A DNA stretch of 64,000 nt from Akkermansiaceae bacterium (GCA_024233005.1 JACKQE010000005.1:221262-285261), one strand, 5' to 3'; positions 43,409-52,871 are shown, numbered from the stretch's first letter. Numbers and translations are program-made. Notes: a model not told the origin generated them from the sequence alone.

Positions 43409-45519
43409 GAACCTCCCCTTCATTGAACGCATCCCGTTCCACTGGCCGCGCCGCTGCGCGTCCGGGACTGTTTTCCACGAAAATGTGGGCTCTCCTAGTC
43501 GCTGTGGCACTCGGTGGCGCGGCCCTCCTCGTCCCCCGGGAACAGGAGCTGATGAACCGACTGGAAAAGGACGGTAAGTATGACCGTCTCCTTGAACTCA
43601 CCCTGGGAGAGGAATGGGAACATCTGGAACTCACTCCGGCAAAGTTCGGGCAACTGTTGGACACCTGCCGAGATTCGGGTTGGTCAGGCCCGACCATGCA
43701 TGCCTTGACGGCGGTCATTTCGGTGTCCAAAGACATGAAAAGCCTGCTTCCGGAATTGGACTCGCGTGGCGCGGCCATTCCTCCAGGCAAATTGGAGGCA
43801 CTCCGCCGCACCATTGCCGAGCGGGCCTTGGCGGTGTCCGAACCCGCCACTGCGGCGATTGTCTACGGAGAGTTGGCGGACGCCCCGGATTTCTCCTTGG
43901 AAGATCTTCGGCTTGGACTGTCGGCCCACCGGTATAGCGGCCGGATCCGGCAGGCCTTTGACTTTTGTGGCAAATACCTTGCCTCCCATGGGAAGACACT
44001 TGAGGAACTCCCCACGGATGTCCGCCACATCATCGTGGCGTTGCACCGTGAAGTGAACGAAAGCGGCAAGGCTTTTGAACTGCTGCGCATGGAAGCCAGG
44101 GATGATCTGGGCCGCGAGAATGCCGAACTGTTCGACCTGATGGCCGCGACCGCCGCCGAGTCATTGAAAACCGCCGACGCGCTTCCTCTGCTGATGCAGT
44201 ATCTCGACGGGCTGGAATGCAACACGATGAGCTGGCAGGAAATCCACCGTCAACGGGATGGATTGCTGAAAAAACAAAGCACCGTGATTTACCGGAAGCG
44301 GGCGACCGTGGTGGCTGCCCAATTGGCCTGGAACACACGCGTGGGCGAGGCCTTCGACATCAATCTCCGGCTCGCCGCGCTAGGGGAGGAGGCGGCGCTT
44401 GACCGTTGCGTGCAGAGCTACGTGTGGGCCGGACGGCACGAGTCGTTGGCTGAATTGCTCGACGTCGTGGAACCGGAGCGCTATCAATTTTTGCGGGGAA
44501 AACTGGCTGCCTCGAGGGGGCGCAATGAAGACGCGGAACGCTGTTTCCGCAGTCTCGTCGAAGGCCGGGAAAAAGGGAATGCCGAAGTCTGGGAAACCCT
44601 TGGCCACCTTCTCGACGGGCAGGGCTTGCTCCAGAAAGCGACTGATGCCTACCGTCAGGCGATGACGCTGGATCCGAAGCGGACCCATCTGCTGCCCATC
44701 AGGGCTCGCCTCCACGTGGCGTTGCGGGAGTATCCGCAGGCCTTGGAATGCTACCGTGCCATCCCGGAAAATGAGCAGAGTCACAAAACGATCGAAGATT
44801 ACGGCCTGCTCGCGGAATCGATGCGGGAGGATGATGACATGATCCGGGCCTATGAAATGATGGAACGGCTCCAAAAAGTGTCCACGGTTGAGCTGACTTA
44901 TGATCTGGCCAAAGCCTACCGGGATACTGGAAGGCTGGAGGAGGAGCGGCGAACGTTGGAATCGGGGCTCAAAACCCATCCCAAAAGCAGTGTCCTAACG
45001 TTGGCGCTTGCGGATCACCTGACACGGACGGGGCTGGCGGATGAGGCACTGGAATTGCTGATGGCGAACTACACGCCGGGAGACGGCCGCTATGTCACCC
45101 GGGTGGTTCGCTTGGCTCCTGAGGCGGCGGATCCCACGGTCGTTCTGAGCTGGATCCAGAGTCAGGAATCCCACATCAGTTGGACCGATCAGGAACGTGT
45201 CGAAATCGCTGAAATGACTGAGGAACTCGGTGACCTGCCCCGAGCCATTCTGCTCTATTCCCGGATTCCGGGCATGGAGGGGGAAGGGGATCGGATACGG
45301 GCCGAAATGGAAGCCCAAGCCGGACGATTGTCCGAGGCCCTTAAATCGCAGCAGTCTTACATGCAGTGGAAAGCTCCCGGAGCCACTCATCAGGACTGGA
45401 CCACGCTGGGCGACCTCTACCAAGCCAACGGCAAAGCAGAGGAAGCCCGGGGATCCTACCTCAGAGCACTCGAAAGCGCGAAACGGGTCGCCTCAGGGCC
45501 TTTCACGGTGCGGCGGTAA
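43405..45519 (+). CDS. PelB-like TPR protein without beta-barrel
   Basis: A 704-residue protein beginning at the ATG that overlaps the PelA-like stop. One N-terminal transmembrane helix (MWALLVAVALGGAALLVP) is followed by many TPR-like helical repeats (VWETLGHLLDGQGLLQKATD, LECYRAIPENEQ, YDLAKAYRDTGRLEEERRTL, DWTTLGDLYQANGKAEEARG). The size and order match the N-terminal scaffold portion of PelB, which binds PelA, but the C-terminal outer-membrane barrel of PelB (total about 1190 residues) is absent. A scaffold for the deacetylase is inferred; the exporter pore must be elsewhere or different. Confidence 0.75.
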   Translation: MRTSPSLNASRSTGRAAARPGLFSTKMWALLVAVALGGAALLVPREQELMNRLEKDGKYDRLLELTLGEEWEHLELTPAKFGQLLDTCRDSGWSGPTMHALTAVISVSKDMKSLLPELDSRGAAIPPGKLEALRRTIAERALAVSEPATAAIVYGELADAPDFSLEDLRLGLSAHRYSGRIRQAFDFCGKYLASHGKTLEELPTDVRHIIVALHREVNESGKAFELLRMEARDDLGRENAELFDLMAATAAESLKTADALPLLMQYLDGLECNTMSWQEIHRQRDGLLKKQSTVIYRKRATVVAAQLAWNTRVGEAFDINLRLAALGEEAALDRCVQSYVWAGRHESLAELLDVVEPERYQFLRGKLAASRGRNEDAERCFRSLVEGREKGNAEVWETLGHLLDGQGLLQKATDAYRQAMTLDPKRTHLLPIRARLHVALREYPQALECYRAIPENEQSHKTIEDYGLLAESMREDDDMIRAYEMMERLQKVSTVELTYDLAKAYRDTGRLEEERRTLESGLKTHPKSSVLTLALADHLTRTGLADEALELLMANYTPGDGRYVTRVVRLAPEAADPTVVLSWIQSQESHISWTDQERVEIAEMTEELGDLPRAILLYSRIPGMEGEGDRIRAEMEAQAGRLSEALKSQQSYMQWKAPGATHQDWTTLGDLYQANGKAEEARGSYLRALESAKRVASGPFTVRR

Positions 45520-45546
45520 GGCCTCCGTGAAGACCCTCTGGGGGGC

Positions 45547-46920
45547 TCAGTCTTTCAACACCGGGTCGCGGTCCAGCTTGAGGCCCATCTTGCGGTAAAG
45601 CGTGGCGATACTGACTCCGAGCATGCTGGCTGTTTTCTCGCGCGATCCCCCGTTGTATTTGAGGGTCTCGCGGATGAACATTTTTTCCTGCTTGCGGATG
45701 AATTCGGCCAGCTTGGTTCCGAGTGGCAAGGAGTGACGCACCTGCTCCTGCTCGTCGTCCGAGATCTCCACTTTGTGGGTGACTTTGGGAGGCAGATCAG
45801 ATGGACGGATGCGTCCTTTTTCACTGAAGGCACAGGCCCGTTCCACGGCGTTCTGGAGTTCCCCGACATTTCCGGGCCAGGTGTATTGCTCCAAAAGGCG
45901 GGCGGCGTAGGAGTCGATCTCCTGCTTGGCCTTGCCGGTGCGCTGGGCATAACGCTCAAGGAAATATTCGGCCAGCAACGGGATGTCCTCACGGCGATTG
46001 CGCAGCGAGGGCACGGTGATCGGAATCACCGAAATCTTGTAATAGAAATCTTCCCGGAACGTTCCGGCGGCAATGCAATCCTCCAGGGACCGATCCGAGG
46101 AAGCGATGAATCTCACGTCCATCGATTTGGGCAGGGAACCGGCCATGCGGCGGGCGGAGACACTTTCAAGATAGCTTTCCAACTGTGCCTGCAGTCGCAG
46201 TGGCAGCTGATGGATTTCTTCAAGCAGCACCGTTCCTCCGGCGGCCCGGGAGAAGATGGATTCGGTACGACCACCGGAAAGTCCGAACAGTTCCATCTCA
46301 AGCAGGTCTTCCGGCAGGGCGGAGCACTGGAGCACCTTGAAGGGAGCCCGGTTGCGCTCACTGGTGTTGTGGATGCTGCGGGCCACCATCTGTTTGCCGG
46401 AGCCGAACTCGCCTTCCAACAGCACCGGGCTGTCATTGTTGGCGATTTTTTCAATGATGCTAAGGATCTCCCGGATCTTGGGGCTCTGGCCAATCAATTT
46501 GGACGGAACCAGCGGCAAATCAATGAGGTGCGGCTTGGCGCCGTTCGGCGCGGGCAGACCGCGTTGTTGCAGGGCCAGATCAATCGTGCGGACCAAATCG
46601 GCGAGCTCGAAAGGTTTGGTGAGGTAATCGAAAGCTCCGAGTTTCATCGCTTCCACCGCAGTCTCCACACTGCCATGACCGGTCACCATGATCACCGCCG
46701 TGTCTGAGTATCGGGCCTGGCTGTATTCGATGATCTCCAATCCGTTCATGTCACCGATTCGAAGATCGACGATCATGACTTCGGGGTGGATCCGATCGAG
46801 GGCGGCAATGCCTTCCTTGCCGGTCTGGAATGGGAAAACCTCATGACCTTGCTGACGGCACAGTTTGCTCATCAGATTGAGGATGTCCGCCTCGTCGTCG
46901 ATAATAATTATTTTGGCCAT
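45547..46920 (-). CDS. NtrC-family response regulator lacking the GAFTGA loop
   Basis: A 457-residue protein from ATG 46920. The receiver domain has Asp8-Asp9 and phospho-acceptor Asp52 (MIVDLR), Thr80 and Lys102. The AAA+ domain has Walker A GEFGSGK (170-176) and arginine-finger region FREDFYYKISV. A C-terminal Fis-type helix-turn-helix follows (SREKTASMLGVSIATLYRKM). The loop that normally reads GAFTGA, needed to contact sigma-54, is replaced by LSGGRTES and shortened. Walker B reads VLLEEI where DE is usual. It may thus not act as a sigma-54 activator. It converges on the PelB-like gene, 27 bp apart; no kinase lies next to it. Confidence 0.9.
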   Translation of the reverse strand: MAKIIIIDDEADILNLMSKLCRQQGHEVFPFQTGKEGIAALDRIHPEVMIVDLRIGDMNGLEIIEYSQARYSDTAVIMVTGHGSVETAVEAMKLGAFDYLTKPFELADLVRTIDLALQQRGLPAPNGAKPHLIDLPLVPSKLIGQSPKIREILSIIEKIANNDSPVLLEGEFGSGKQMVARSIHNTSERNRAPFKVLQCSALPEDLLEMELFGLSGGRTESIFSRAAGGTVLLEEIHQLPLRLQAQLESYLESVSARRMAGSLPKSMDVRFIASSDRSLEDCIAAGTFREDFYYKISVIPITVPSLRNRREDIPLLAEYFLERYAQRTGKAKQEIDSYAARLLEQYTWPGNVGELQNAVERACAFSEKGRIRPSDLPPKVTHKVEISDDEQEQVRHSLPLGTKLAEFIRKQEKMFIRETLKYNGGSREKTASMLGVSIATLYRKMGLKLDRDPVLKD

Positions 46921-47138
46921 TGGGATGCTTTCTTCAGGGTGATGACAGATTTGAGACTCTCGTTCGTGCAAATTGATATTACAGAATCATAAAATAATTC
47001 AAACAAAAAATCTCATATTTGAAAAGAATTTTCAGGAACCTTGCATTTTGCGGCAGATTTTCGGGGAAATGAGAGTCAATCAACCCTTGGTCGGGGACAC
47101 GACCATTGCCCCCCGATGCCAGTCCCGTCTGGCAAATC
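46921..47138. other. AT-rich intergenic region upstream of the response regulator
   Basis: No gene recognised. The AT-rich stretch at 46970-47040 probably contains the minus-strand promoter of the regulator. It also lies downstream of the lyase gene, whose stop is at 47139. Confidence 0.3.
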
Positions 47139-48425
47139 TCAGTTCCGACGCCTCCAAAGAGGGCCGGTGGATTGGGGGGAGAGAGGCTGCTGGTTGACCA
47201 TCGGAGCCGGATTCTGGCTCAGGTTCAATCCTGGCCATTCCCCTCCGAGACTGCCAGCCGTCAGGGTGTTGTTTTCCCAAGTCCAATTCTGGGGCGTCGA
47301 CAAGAGGGCCATCAAGGGAACGTCGGGACAGTGAATCACATTCCCCCGCAGGATCACTCCCGTGGGGGGCAGGGTGCACGATTTGTCATGGGCCATTCCG
47401 ATGGTGAGCGGGACCTTGCAGGCGATGATGAGGTTGTTTTCGACCAGAACCCGTTTCACTTGTTGGTAGCCGTTCGAGGGGGTGTTGGGGATGCCATTCA
47501 TGAAAGTCAGAGCGGATCGGGTGCCTTCGCCACCGAGGTGGAGGAGGGTGTTTTGGGTGACCAGGTGGTCTTCCCCGATGATCCGGATACCGCCTGTCCT
47601 GGGAAGATCGTGCCCTTGGAACAGGTTTCCCCGCACTTCCGCCCGGTGGCCGTGGCGCAGGGTCAGGGCGCCCTCGCAGTCCCAGAACGTGTTGCCAAGG
47701 ATGCGGTTCCCGCACGATTTGTTAGAAATGATTTCAGCTTCGCCATTGCAGCGGTCGAAGAGGTTGCCACTGACCAGACAACCGGCATTCTGACCGCTCG
47801 TCGCGGAGTCTCCCAAGCGGATGGTCTCTCCTCCGTTTTTGCCAAGTTTGGGCCGGGGGCCGAAGTAGCATCCGCGAATCGTGTGCAGTCCGGTGCCTTC
47901 ACCGGCGAGCCAGACGACCAAGGTGGTGCCTGGGCTGGTCTTGCCCAGGAAGCCGCACCGCTCCACCACATTTCCGGTGCCATACAGGGAGCACCATTTG
48001 GATTCCCGGGCTTTCTCAGGAAGATCGGTCTCGGCCTGGATCAGGCAGTCGACCAGCAGGCAGTGGGAAGCCGGGGTTCTGCTGTCTGTGCGGAACTCGA
48101 TGACTTTTTCTGAATCCGGACCGGGGTTCCGGAAGACGAGTCCTTCAATGCGAAGAAAGCGGCCTGAGAACGAAAGATGGGAATTGCCGGTGAAGACCGT
48201 TTGCCCGGGATTGGCGGACTTGAGGACAACCGGCTTCTCTGCGGTTCCTTCGGCATGGAAGGCAAGCGGGGTGTCGTGAAATACACCCTCCGGCAAAATG
48301 AGAACGTCCCCCGGTTGGGCATTTTTGGCTGCGCTCTGGAGGTCAGAGGGGGCTTGCAGCAGGATTTCTCCTGCCGGACTCCCGCCGGACATCACGAACA
48401 GGAAGAGAAGGGGCAGCGGTCTCAT
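47139..48425 (-). CDS. PL6-type polysaccharide lyase (chondroitinase B/alginate lyase-like)
   Basis: A 428-residue protein from ATG 48425, which starts a signal peptide (MRPLPLLFLFVMSGGSPAG). It is a right-handed beta-helix with the PL6 landmarks NGGETIRLGDS, then AEIISNKSCGN (the catalytic Lys) and LTLRHGHRAEVRGN (the catalytic Arg). PL6 enzymes cleave uronic-acid-containing polysaccharides such as dermatan or alginate by calcium-assisted beta-elimination. The exact substrate is not readable. The gene lies 75 bp downstream of folK on the same strand but is unrelated to that pathway. Confidence 0.82.
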   Translation of the reverse strand: MRPLPLLFLFVMSGGSPAGEILLQAPSDLQSAAKNAQPGDVLILPEGVFHDTPLAFHAEGTAEKPVVLKSANPGQTVFTGNSHLSFSGRFLRIEGLVFRNPGPDSEKVIEFRTDSRTPASHCLLVDCLIQAETDLPEKARESKWCSLYGTGNVVERCGFLGKTSPGTTLVVWLAGEGTGLHTIRGCYFGPRPKLGKNGGETIRLGDSATSGQNAGCLVSGNLFDRCNGEAEIISNKSCGNRILGNTFWDCEGALTLRHGHRAEVRGNLFQGHDLPRTGGIRIIGEDHLVTQNTLLHLGGEGTRSALTFMNGIPNTPSNGYQQVKRVLVENNLIIACKVPLTIGMAHDKSCTLPPTGVILRGNVIHCPDVPLMALLSTPQNWTWENNTLTAGSLGGEWPGLNLSQNPAPMVNQQPLSPQSTGPLWRRRN

Positions 48426-48500
48426 CACGAAAAGTTTGGCAGATTCAGCGGCCGGTCCGCGGACGCCCCCCAACGAGTGGACGGGTCCCGCCAATCAACC

Positions 48501-49028
48501 TCAACGCCACCAGTCTCCCGCAAAAGCAATTCTCAGCGGAGGTTCGGCGGTGGAGGCCGCGAGCTTGGTGAGCAGTGCTGAGGCAGGCAGGGATTGCCCG
48601 GGCAGGATCAGGCCAGGGTTGATGTCCGCCAACGGTTCCAACACGAAACGGCGTTCCGTCAATCTGGGGTGCGGTAGGACCAATCCGGGAGCCGTGATCA
48701 CAAGATCACCGCAGTAGAGCAGATCAAGATCCAGGGTTCGCGGGCTGTTTCGCGAGCGCTCTTCCGGTCGTCCCATGAGTTTTTCGATCTCGTGGAGACG
48801 GTTCAGAAGGAGGAAGGGATCAGAATCGTCGGGGACCTCCCATTCCACGACCGCGTTCAAGAAATCGTCAGAACCGGCAGGGCAATCGACCGGGGCCGTC
48901 TCGTAAACTGGGGAGGTGAGATGGGATCCCGCTCCGTGGTGAAGGGGGGCCAGCAAATGCCAGGCTTTCCTGAGGTGGGAAAGGCGGTTTCCCAGATTGG
49001 AGCCGAGGGCGATGCCGCAGCGCATCAT
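48501..49028 (-). CDS. folK: 2-amino-4-hydroxy-6-hydroxymethyldihydropteridine diphosphokinase
   Basis: A 175-residue FolK, which transfers pyrophosphate from ATP to the pterin precursor of folate. Family signatures: IALGSNLGNRLSHLRKAW, SPVYETAPVD, FLNAVVEWEV, LLNRLHEIEKLMGR, then RNSPRTLDLDLLYCGD and LPHPRLTERRFVLEPLADI. Its ATG overlaps the TAA of dapB (TAATG), implying translational coupling in the trpA-dapFAB-folK operon. Confidence 0.95.
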   Translation of the reverse strand: MMRCGIALGSNLGNRLSHLRKAWHLLAPLHHGAGSHLTSPVYETAPVDCPAGSDDFLNAVVEWEVPDDSDPFLLLNRLHEIEKLMGRPEERSRNSPRTLDLDLLYCGDLVITAPGLVLPHPRLTERRFVLEPLADINPGLILPGQSLPASALLTKLAASTAEPPLRIAFAGDWWR

Positions 49029-49768
49029 TACTTCAGGCCGAGGACGTCCTGCATGTCAAACAATCCGGAGCGGTGCCCCTGCTGATGAAGCCAGAGCGCC
49101 GCCCGGAGCGAACCGTTGGCGAAGGTGTTGCGGCTGCTTGCCTTGTGCGTCAGTTCGATCCGTTCCCCATCGCCCGCATAAATGACGGTGTGGTCGCCCA
49201 CGACATCGCCGCCCCGCAGAGCGTGCATGCCGATTTCGGCCCGGGGCCGGGCTCCGACATCCCCGAAGCGGCCATGGCGGACGTCCTGGTCGTAACTGAG
49301 GTCGCGGGCTTCGGCCAGGATTTCCGCGAGACGCCGGGCAGTGCCACTGGGAGAATCCTTTTTGTGATGATGGTGCATTTCGACCACTTCAAGGTCAAAA
49401 TCGGGTCCCAAGATTTCCGTGGCGCGACGGGTCAGCCAAAAGAGGGTGTTGACCCCGACGGAATAGTTGGGGGCATGCACAATGGGGATGTGCTTGGAGG
49501 CTTCCCGGATCTGTGCCAATTCCTCGTCCGTGTGCCCGGTGGTGCCCAGCACAAGGGATTTGCCTACGGCGAGACATCCGGAAACAACCTCGGGGGTGAA
49601 TCCGTGGTAAGTGAAATCGATCACCGTGTCACAGTCCGGCAAGGCCTCCGCAAGGGAATCTCCCAAGTCGATACCGGCAGAGATGGTCAGTTCGGGGCAG
49701 GCTTCGGAGCAGGCGATGATGGCCTGGCCCATGCGGCCACGGGCGCCAGTGACGAGGATGCGGAGCAT
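49028..49768 (-). CDS. dapB: 4-hydroxy-tetrahydrodipicolinate reductase
   Basis: A 246-residue DapB from ATG 49768 (MLRILVTGARGRMGQ); the frame extends upstream but without DapB homology. NAD(P)H-binding GARGRMGQ, VIDFTYHGFT, the GTTGHTDEEL segment, the catalytic EMHHHHKKDSPSGTA and HALRGGDVVGDHTV are all in place. It reduces the DapA product on the route to diaminopimelate, used for lysine and peptidoglycan. It lies 38 bp after dapA. Confidence 0.96.
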   Translation of the reverse strand: MLRILVTGARGRMGQAIIACSEACPELTISAGIDLGDSLAEALPDCDTVIDFTYHGFTPEVVSGCLAVGKSLVLGTTGHTDEELAQIREASKHIPIVHAPNYSVGVNTLFWLTRRATEILGPDFDLEVVEMHHHHKKDSPSGTARRLAEILAEARDLSYDQDVRHGRFGDVGARPRAEIGMHALRGGDVVGDHTVIYAGDGERIELTHKASSRNTFANGSLRAALWLHQQGHRSGLFDMQDVLGLK

Positions 49769-49806
49769 TGCGGCGTGGGGCGGAGGGTAAGGGGAGGGAG
49801 GAGAAT

Positions 49807-50685
49807 TCAGACGATGCCGAGAGTGCTCAGCAGCGATTGCAGTTCGGACTGCTTGGCGGCATCCAGTTCCACCATGGGAAGCCGGACTTCTGCGGAACAA
49901 CGTCCGGCAATGGCCAGAGCGGCTTTGATCGGCACGGGGTTGGTGTCCAGTTTGAGCAGTCCGCTCAATAGATGATAGAGCTTGTGGTGGGCGGTCCGGG
50001 CATTCCCGAGGCGTCCTTCGGCCATCGCCTGGACGAGCGCCACGACGTCGGCCGGAACGAGGTTCGAGGCCACGCTGACCACCCCGACGGCACCGACCGA
50101 CATGAATGGCACCGTCAGGGAATCATCGCCGGAGAGGATTTCGAAACTCTCCGGCAGGGCTTGGGCGAGTTGGCTGACGCGTTCGACATTGCCACCGGCT
50201 TCCTTGATGGCGATAATGTTGGGACAGTCTGTGGCGAGGCGCGCGACGGTGTCCACTTCGATGGCGACACCGCACCTCCCCGGAATGGAATAGAGCATGA
50301 TCGGCAACTCCGTGGCTTCGGAAATGGTGCGGAAATGCCGGTACAGTCCTTCCTGGGAGGGCTTGTTGTAATAAGGTGCGACCACCAGACAGGCATCGGC
50401 CCCCGCCTTGACGGCGGAATGGGTGAGCATGACCGCTTCGTCAGTGGAATTTGATCCGGTGCCGGCAATGACGAGGCCCCGGCGCTGGGTGTGCTCCACC
50501 GCCAGTTCCATGACCCGGATATGCTCCTCGTGGCTCAGGGTCGGGGACTCCCCGGTGGTGCCGACCGGAACGATCCCGTGGATCCCGTTGGCAAATTGGT
50601 GGTCGATCAGCGCGCGAAAGGCTTCGGCATCAATACCGCCTTTGGCGAAGGGTGTGACGAGGGCAGTGTGGACGCCGGCAAACAT
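49807..50685 (-). CDS. dapA: 4-hydroxy-tetrahydrodipicolinate synthase
   Basis: A 292-residue TIM-barrel aldolase condensing pyruvate with aspartate semialdehyde. It has the GTTGES loop, Tyr in YYNKPSQEGLY, the Schiff-base Lys in IIAIKEAGGN and the LSGDDSLTVPF segment. Length matches bacterial DapA exactly. It sits between dapF and dapB in the same operon, which supports a biosynthetic role over the degradative relatives. Compare the divergent DapA-like gene at 56731. Confidence 0.95.
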   Translation of the reverse strand: MFAGVHTALVTPFAKGGIDAEAFRALIDHQFANGIHGIVPVGTTGESPTLSHEEHIRVMELAVEHTQRRGLVIAGTGSNSTDEAVMLTHSAVKAGADACLVVAPYYNKPSQEGLYRHFRTISEATELPIMLYSIPGRCGVAIEVDTVARLATDCPNIIAIKEAGGNVERVSQLAQALPESFEILSGDDSLTVPFMSVGAVGVVSVASNLVPADVVALVQAMAEGRLGNARTAHHKLYHLLSGLLKLDTNPVPIKAALAIAGRCSAEVRLPMVELDAAKQSELQSLLSTLGIV

Positions 50686-50697
50686 GGTGGGAAAAGA

Positions 50698-51507
50698 TTA
50701 TAGGGAGGTTTCTCCGGAAAAGGTGATCTCAGCTGGTCCGGTCAGGGTGACGGAATGATATTGATGATGGCCGGCCGGTTCAAAGCCGACTTCAAGCGTG
50801 TCGCCGCCTTTCACATCAACTTTCACCGGGGATTCGCATCCGGTGTGCAGGTGGTGGATCAGGGCGCAGGCGGCCATGCCGGTGCCGCAGGCCAGGGTCT
50901 CATCCTCGACACCCCGTTCGTAGGTCCGGATGGCGATATGCCCGGGTTTGAGGACTTTGACAAAATTGGCGTTGGTGCCCTTTGGGGAAAAGTGGGGATG
51001 ATAGCGCAGCGCCGCTCCCAACCGGAGCACATCGGTATTCTCCAAATCGTCGACAAAGACCACCGCATGGGGCACCCCGGTGTTGATGAAATCGACCGCC
51101 AACGCCTCTTCGCCCACTGCCAGGGTGAGACCGGTCTGGAGAGAATGCGGTTCGCTGAGTGACAACCGGACCTGAGTGCCCACCAAATGGGCTCCAATCA
51201 TCCCGGCTTCGGTTTCGAACTGGACGGTTTCGAGATTCCCTCCAGCCAGCAGGTCGGTGAAACGGGCGAAACACCGCGCCCCATTGCCGCACATTTCCGC
51301 TTCCCCGCCGTCCGCATTGTAGTAGCGCATCCGGTATTGACCATCGCCCTGCGGGGGTTCGACGGCAAGCAGACCATCTGCCCCGATGCCCCGCTGGCGG
51401 TGACAGAGGTGGGCGATGCGTTCGCGGGGCAGCTCCAGCGTGAGACTGCGGTTGTCGACCACGACAAAGTCGTTGCCGGCGCCGTTCATTTTCCAAAAGC
51501 GTAGCAT
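50698..51507 (-). CDS. dapF: diaminopimelate epimerase
   Basis: A 269-residue DapF converting LL- to meso-diaminopimelate. Both catalytic cysteines are in recognisable contexts: NADGGEAEMCGNGARCFARF and ETLACGTGMAAC. The MNGAGNDFVVVDNR start is standard. It precedes dapA by 12 bp. Presence of DapF indicates an LL-DAP route (succinylase or aminotransferase); the missing steps are not in the window. Confidence 0.96.
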   Translation of the reverse strand: MLRFWKMNGAGNDFVVVDNRSLTLELPRERIAHLCHRQRGIGADGLLAVEPPQGDGQYRMRYYNADGGEAEMCGNGARCFARFTDLLAGGNLETVQFETEAGMIGAHLVGTQVRLSLSEPHSLQTGLTLAVGEEALAVDFINTGVPHAVVFVDDLENTDVLRLGAALRYHPHFSPKGTNANFVKVLKPGHIAIRTYERGVEDETLACGTGMAACALIHHLHTGCESPVKVDVKGGDTLEVGFEPAGHHQYHSVTLTGPAEITFSGETSL

Positions 51508-51549
51508 GGGTGAGGGAGTGGGGCGGCCTTGGGGGAACCACGTGCAAAA

Positions 51550-52359
51550 TTAGACCGACTTGACGGCATCGACAAGAGGTTTAACGAAACTCAGGACCCG
51601 CTCAGCGACGTCCGCTGCTCCGGCGTTTTCGGCGATGATGTTGACGATGGCGCTGCCCACCACCACCCCGTCAGCCGCGCGGGCGACTTCGGCGGCCTGT
51701 TCCGGAGTGCTGATGCCGAAGCCCACGGCCACGGGAACCTGGGTGTGCCGACGGATTTCGGCCACATTTTCCGCAATGCCTTCTGCCAAGGTGGTCTGGG
51801 CACCGGTCACCCCGGCCCGGGAGACATAATAGACGAACCCTTCACTGGCTCCGGCAAGCAGCGGAATCCGCTCCTTGGGCGTGGTCGGAGCGATTAACCG
51901 GATGTGGCGCAGCGAAGGTCTTTCCTCCAACTCCGCATTGCGGGGAATTTCATCCGGTGGCAGGTCGAGCAGGAGCACTCCGTCGGCTCCCGCGGCGGCG
52001 GCATCGGCATGGAAACGCTCGAATCCATAAGTGTAAACCGGATTCAGGTAGGTGAACAGAACCAGTGCCTTCTCCGATTCGGCACGGAAGCGACGCACCA
52101 GATCGAGCATCCGGGGCAGCGTGGCTCCGGCCTCAAGTGCCCGCTGGGCCGCCAATTGATTGACGATACCGTCCGCGAGCGGATCGCTGAAGGGCACTCC
52201 CAGTTCGATGACGTCGGCTCCGGCCTGGTCCAGCGCGCGGAGAATTTCCAGCGAGCGGTCCTGATCAGGATCCCCACCGCTGACGTAGGCAACGAAGGCC
52301 CGTTTTCCTATGGCGCGGAGCGAGTCGAAAGTGGCATCAATGCGGTTCATGGCAGACAT
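51550..52359 (-). CDS. trpA: tryptophan synthase alpha subunit
   Basis: A 269-residue TrpA that cleaves indole-3-glycerol phosphate to indole and glyceraldehyde phosphate. The acid pair is visible in VIELGVPFSDPLADG; YLNPVYTYGFERF and LLLDLPPDE follow, and a closing phosphate-binding VGFGIST and GSAIV. ATG 52359 (MSAMNR) or 52350 (MNRIDATF) are both plausible. trpB is not in the window, so the alpha subunit gene is split from its partner and heads the dap-folK operon. Confidence 0.95.
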   Translation of the reverse strand: MSAMNRIDATFDSLRAIGKRAFVAYVSGGDPDQDRSLEILRALDQAGADVIELGVPFSDPLADGIVNQLAAQRALEAGATLPRMLDLVRRFRAESEKALVLFTYLNPVYTYGFERFHADAAAAGADGVLLLDLPPDEIPRNAELEERPSLRHIRLIAPTTPKERIPLLAGASEGFVYYVSRAGVTGAQTTLAEGIAENVAEIRRHTQVPVAVGFGISTPEQAAEVARAADGVVVGSAIVNIIAENAGAADVAERVLSFVKPLVDAVKSV

Positions 52360-52446
52360 CAAAAAAATTCCCACACCCTCCCTGGTTCGCAACCAGCGAT
52401 GGTCCCTCCCGATGGAAAGGATCCAGAGTTTCCTGAATCCGAGCCT

Positions 52447-52773
52447 TCAGCGACGTTCGTAGACCTCGAAGCTGTCAAAAATGACTTCTTCCGTGGAGGA
52501 AGCGAGGGTTGCGATGGCATCGTAATGCTCCTGGTCTTCCTCTGAATGCCACGGGACCTCCGCATAGAGGCTGACAAATTCCACAAAACGGATTCCGAGC
52601 TTCAGACTGGCAAACTCCAACTGGAACTGGTCCATGGCATCGCGGGCGTCCATTGCCTGAACGAAGACATAAACATAGCCGCCTTCAAATTCGCCGTGGT
52701 GCTTCGACCCCGGCTCATAGGTGAATTCAATATTCGCCCAGTAGACGAGCTTTTCAGGATCAGGTGAGAACAT
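52447..52773 (-). CDS. conserved-looking hypothetical protein
   Basis: A 108-residue soluble protein rich in aromatic and acidic residues (IEFTYEPGSKHHGEFEGGYV, MDARDAMDQFQLEFASLKLG). No signal or membrane helix is present and no family is recognised. It lies upstream of trpA (88 bp) on the same strand and may be separately transcribed. Confidence 0.6.
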   Translation of the reverse strand: MFSPDPEKLVYWANIEFTYEPGSKHHGEFEGGYVYVFVQAMDARDAMDQFQLEFASLKLGIRFVEFVSLYAEVPWHSEEDQEHYDAIATLASSTEEVIFDSFEVYERR

Positions 52774-52871
52774 GTGCTGTCAAATGGCTACGCTCCCCCC
52801 GGCAAGAAAGCAACGGTTTTTACAAGAAAACAGCCCTGCGGAGAGACCTCCCCTGGCGAGAGGCAGTGGGC

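Noticed and set aside
45547..46920. A frameshift explaining the missing GAFTGA
   Set aside because: The frame is continuous with good homology immediately on both sides of the loop, so this looks like true divergence.
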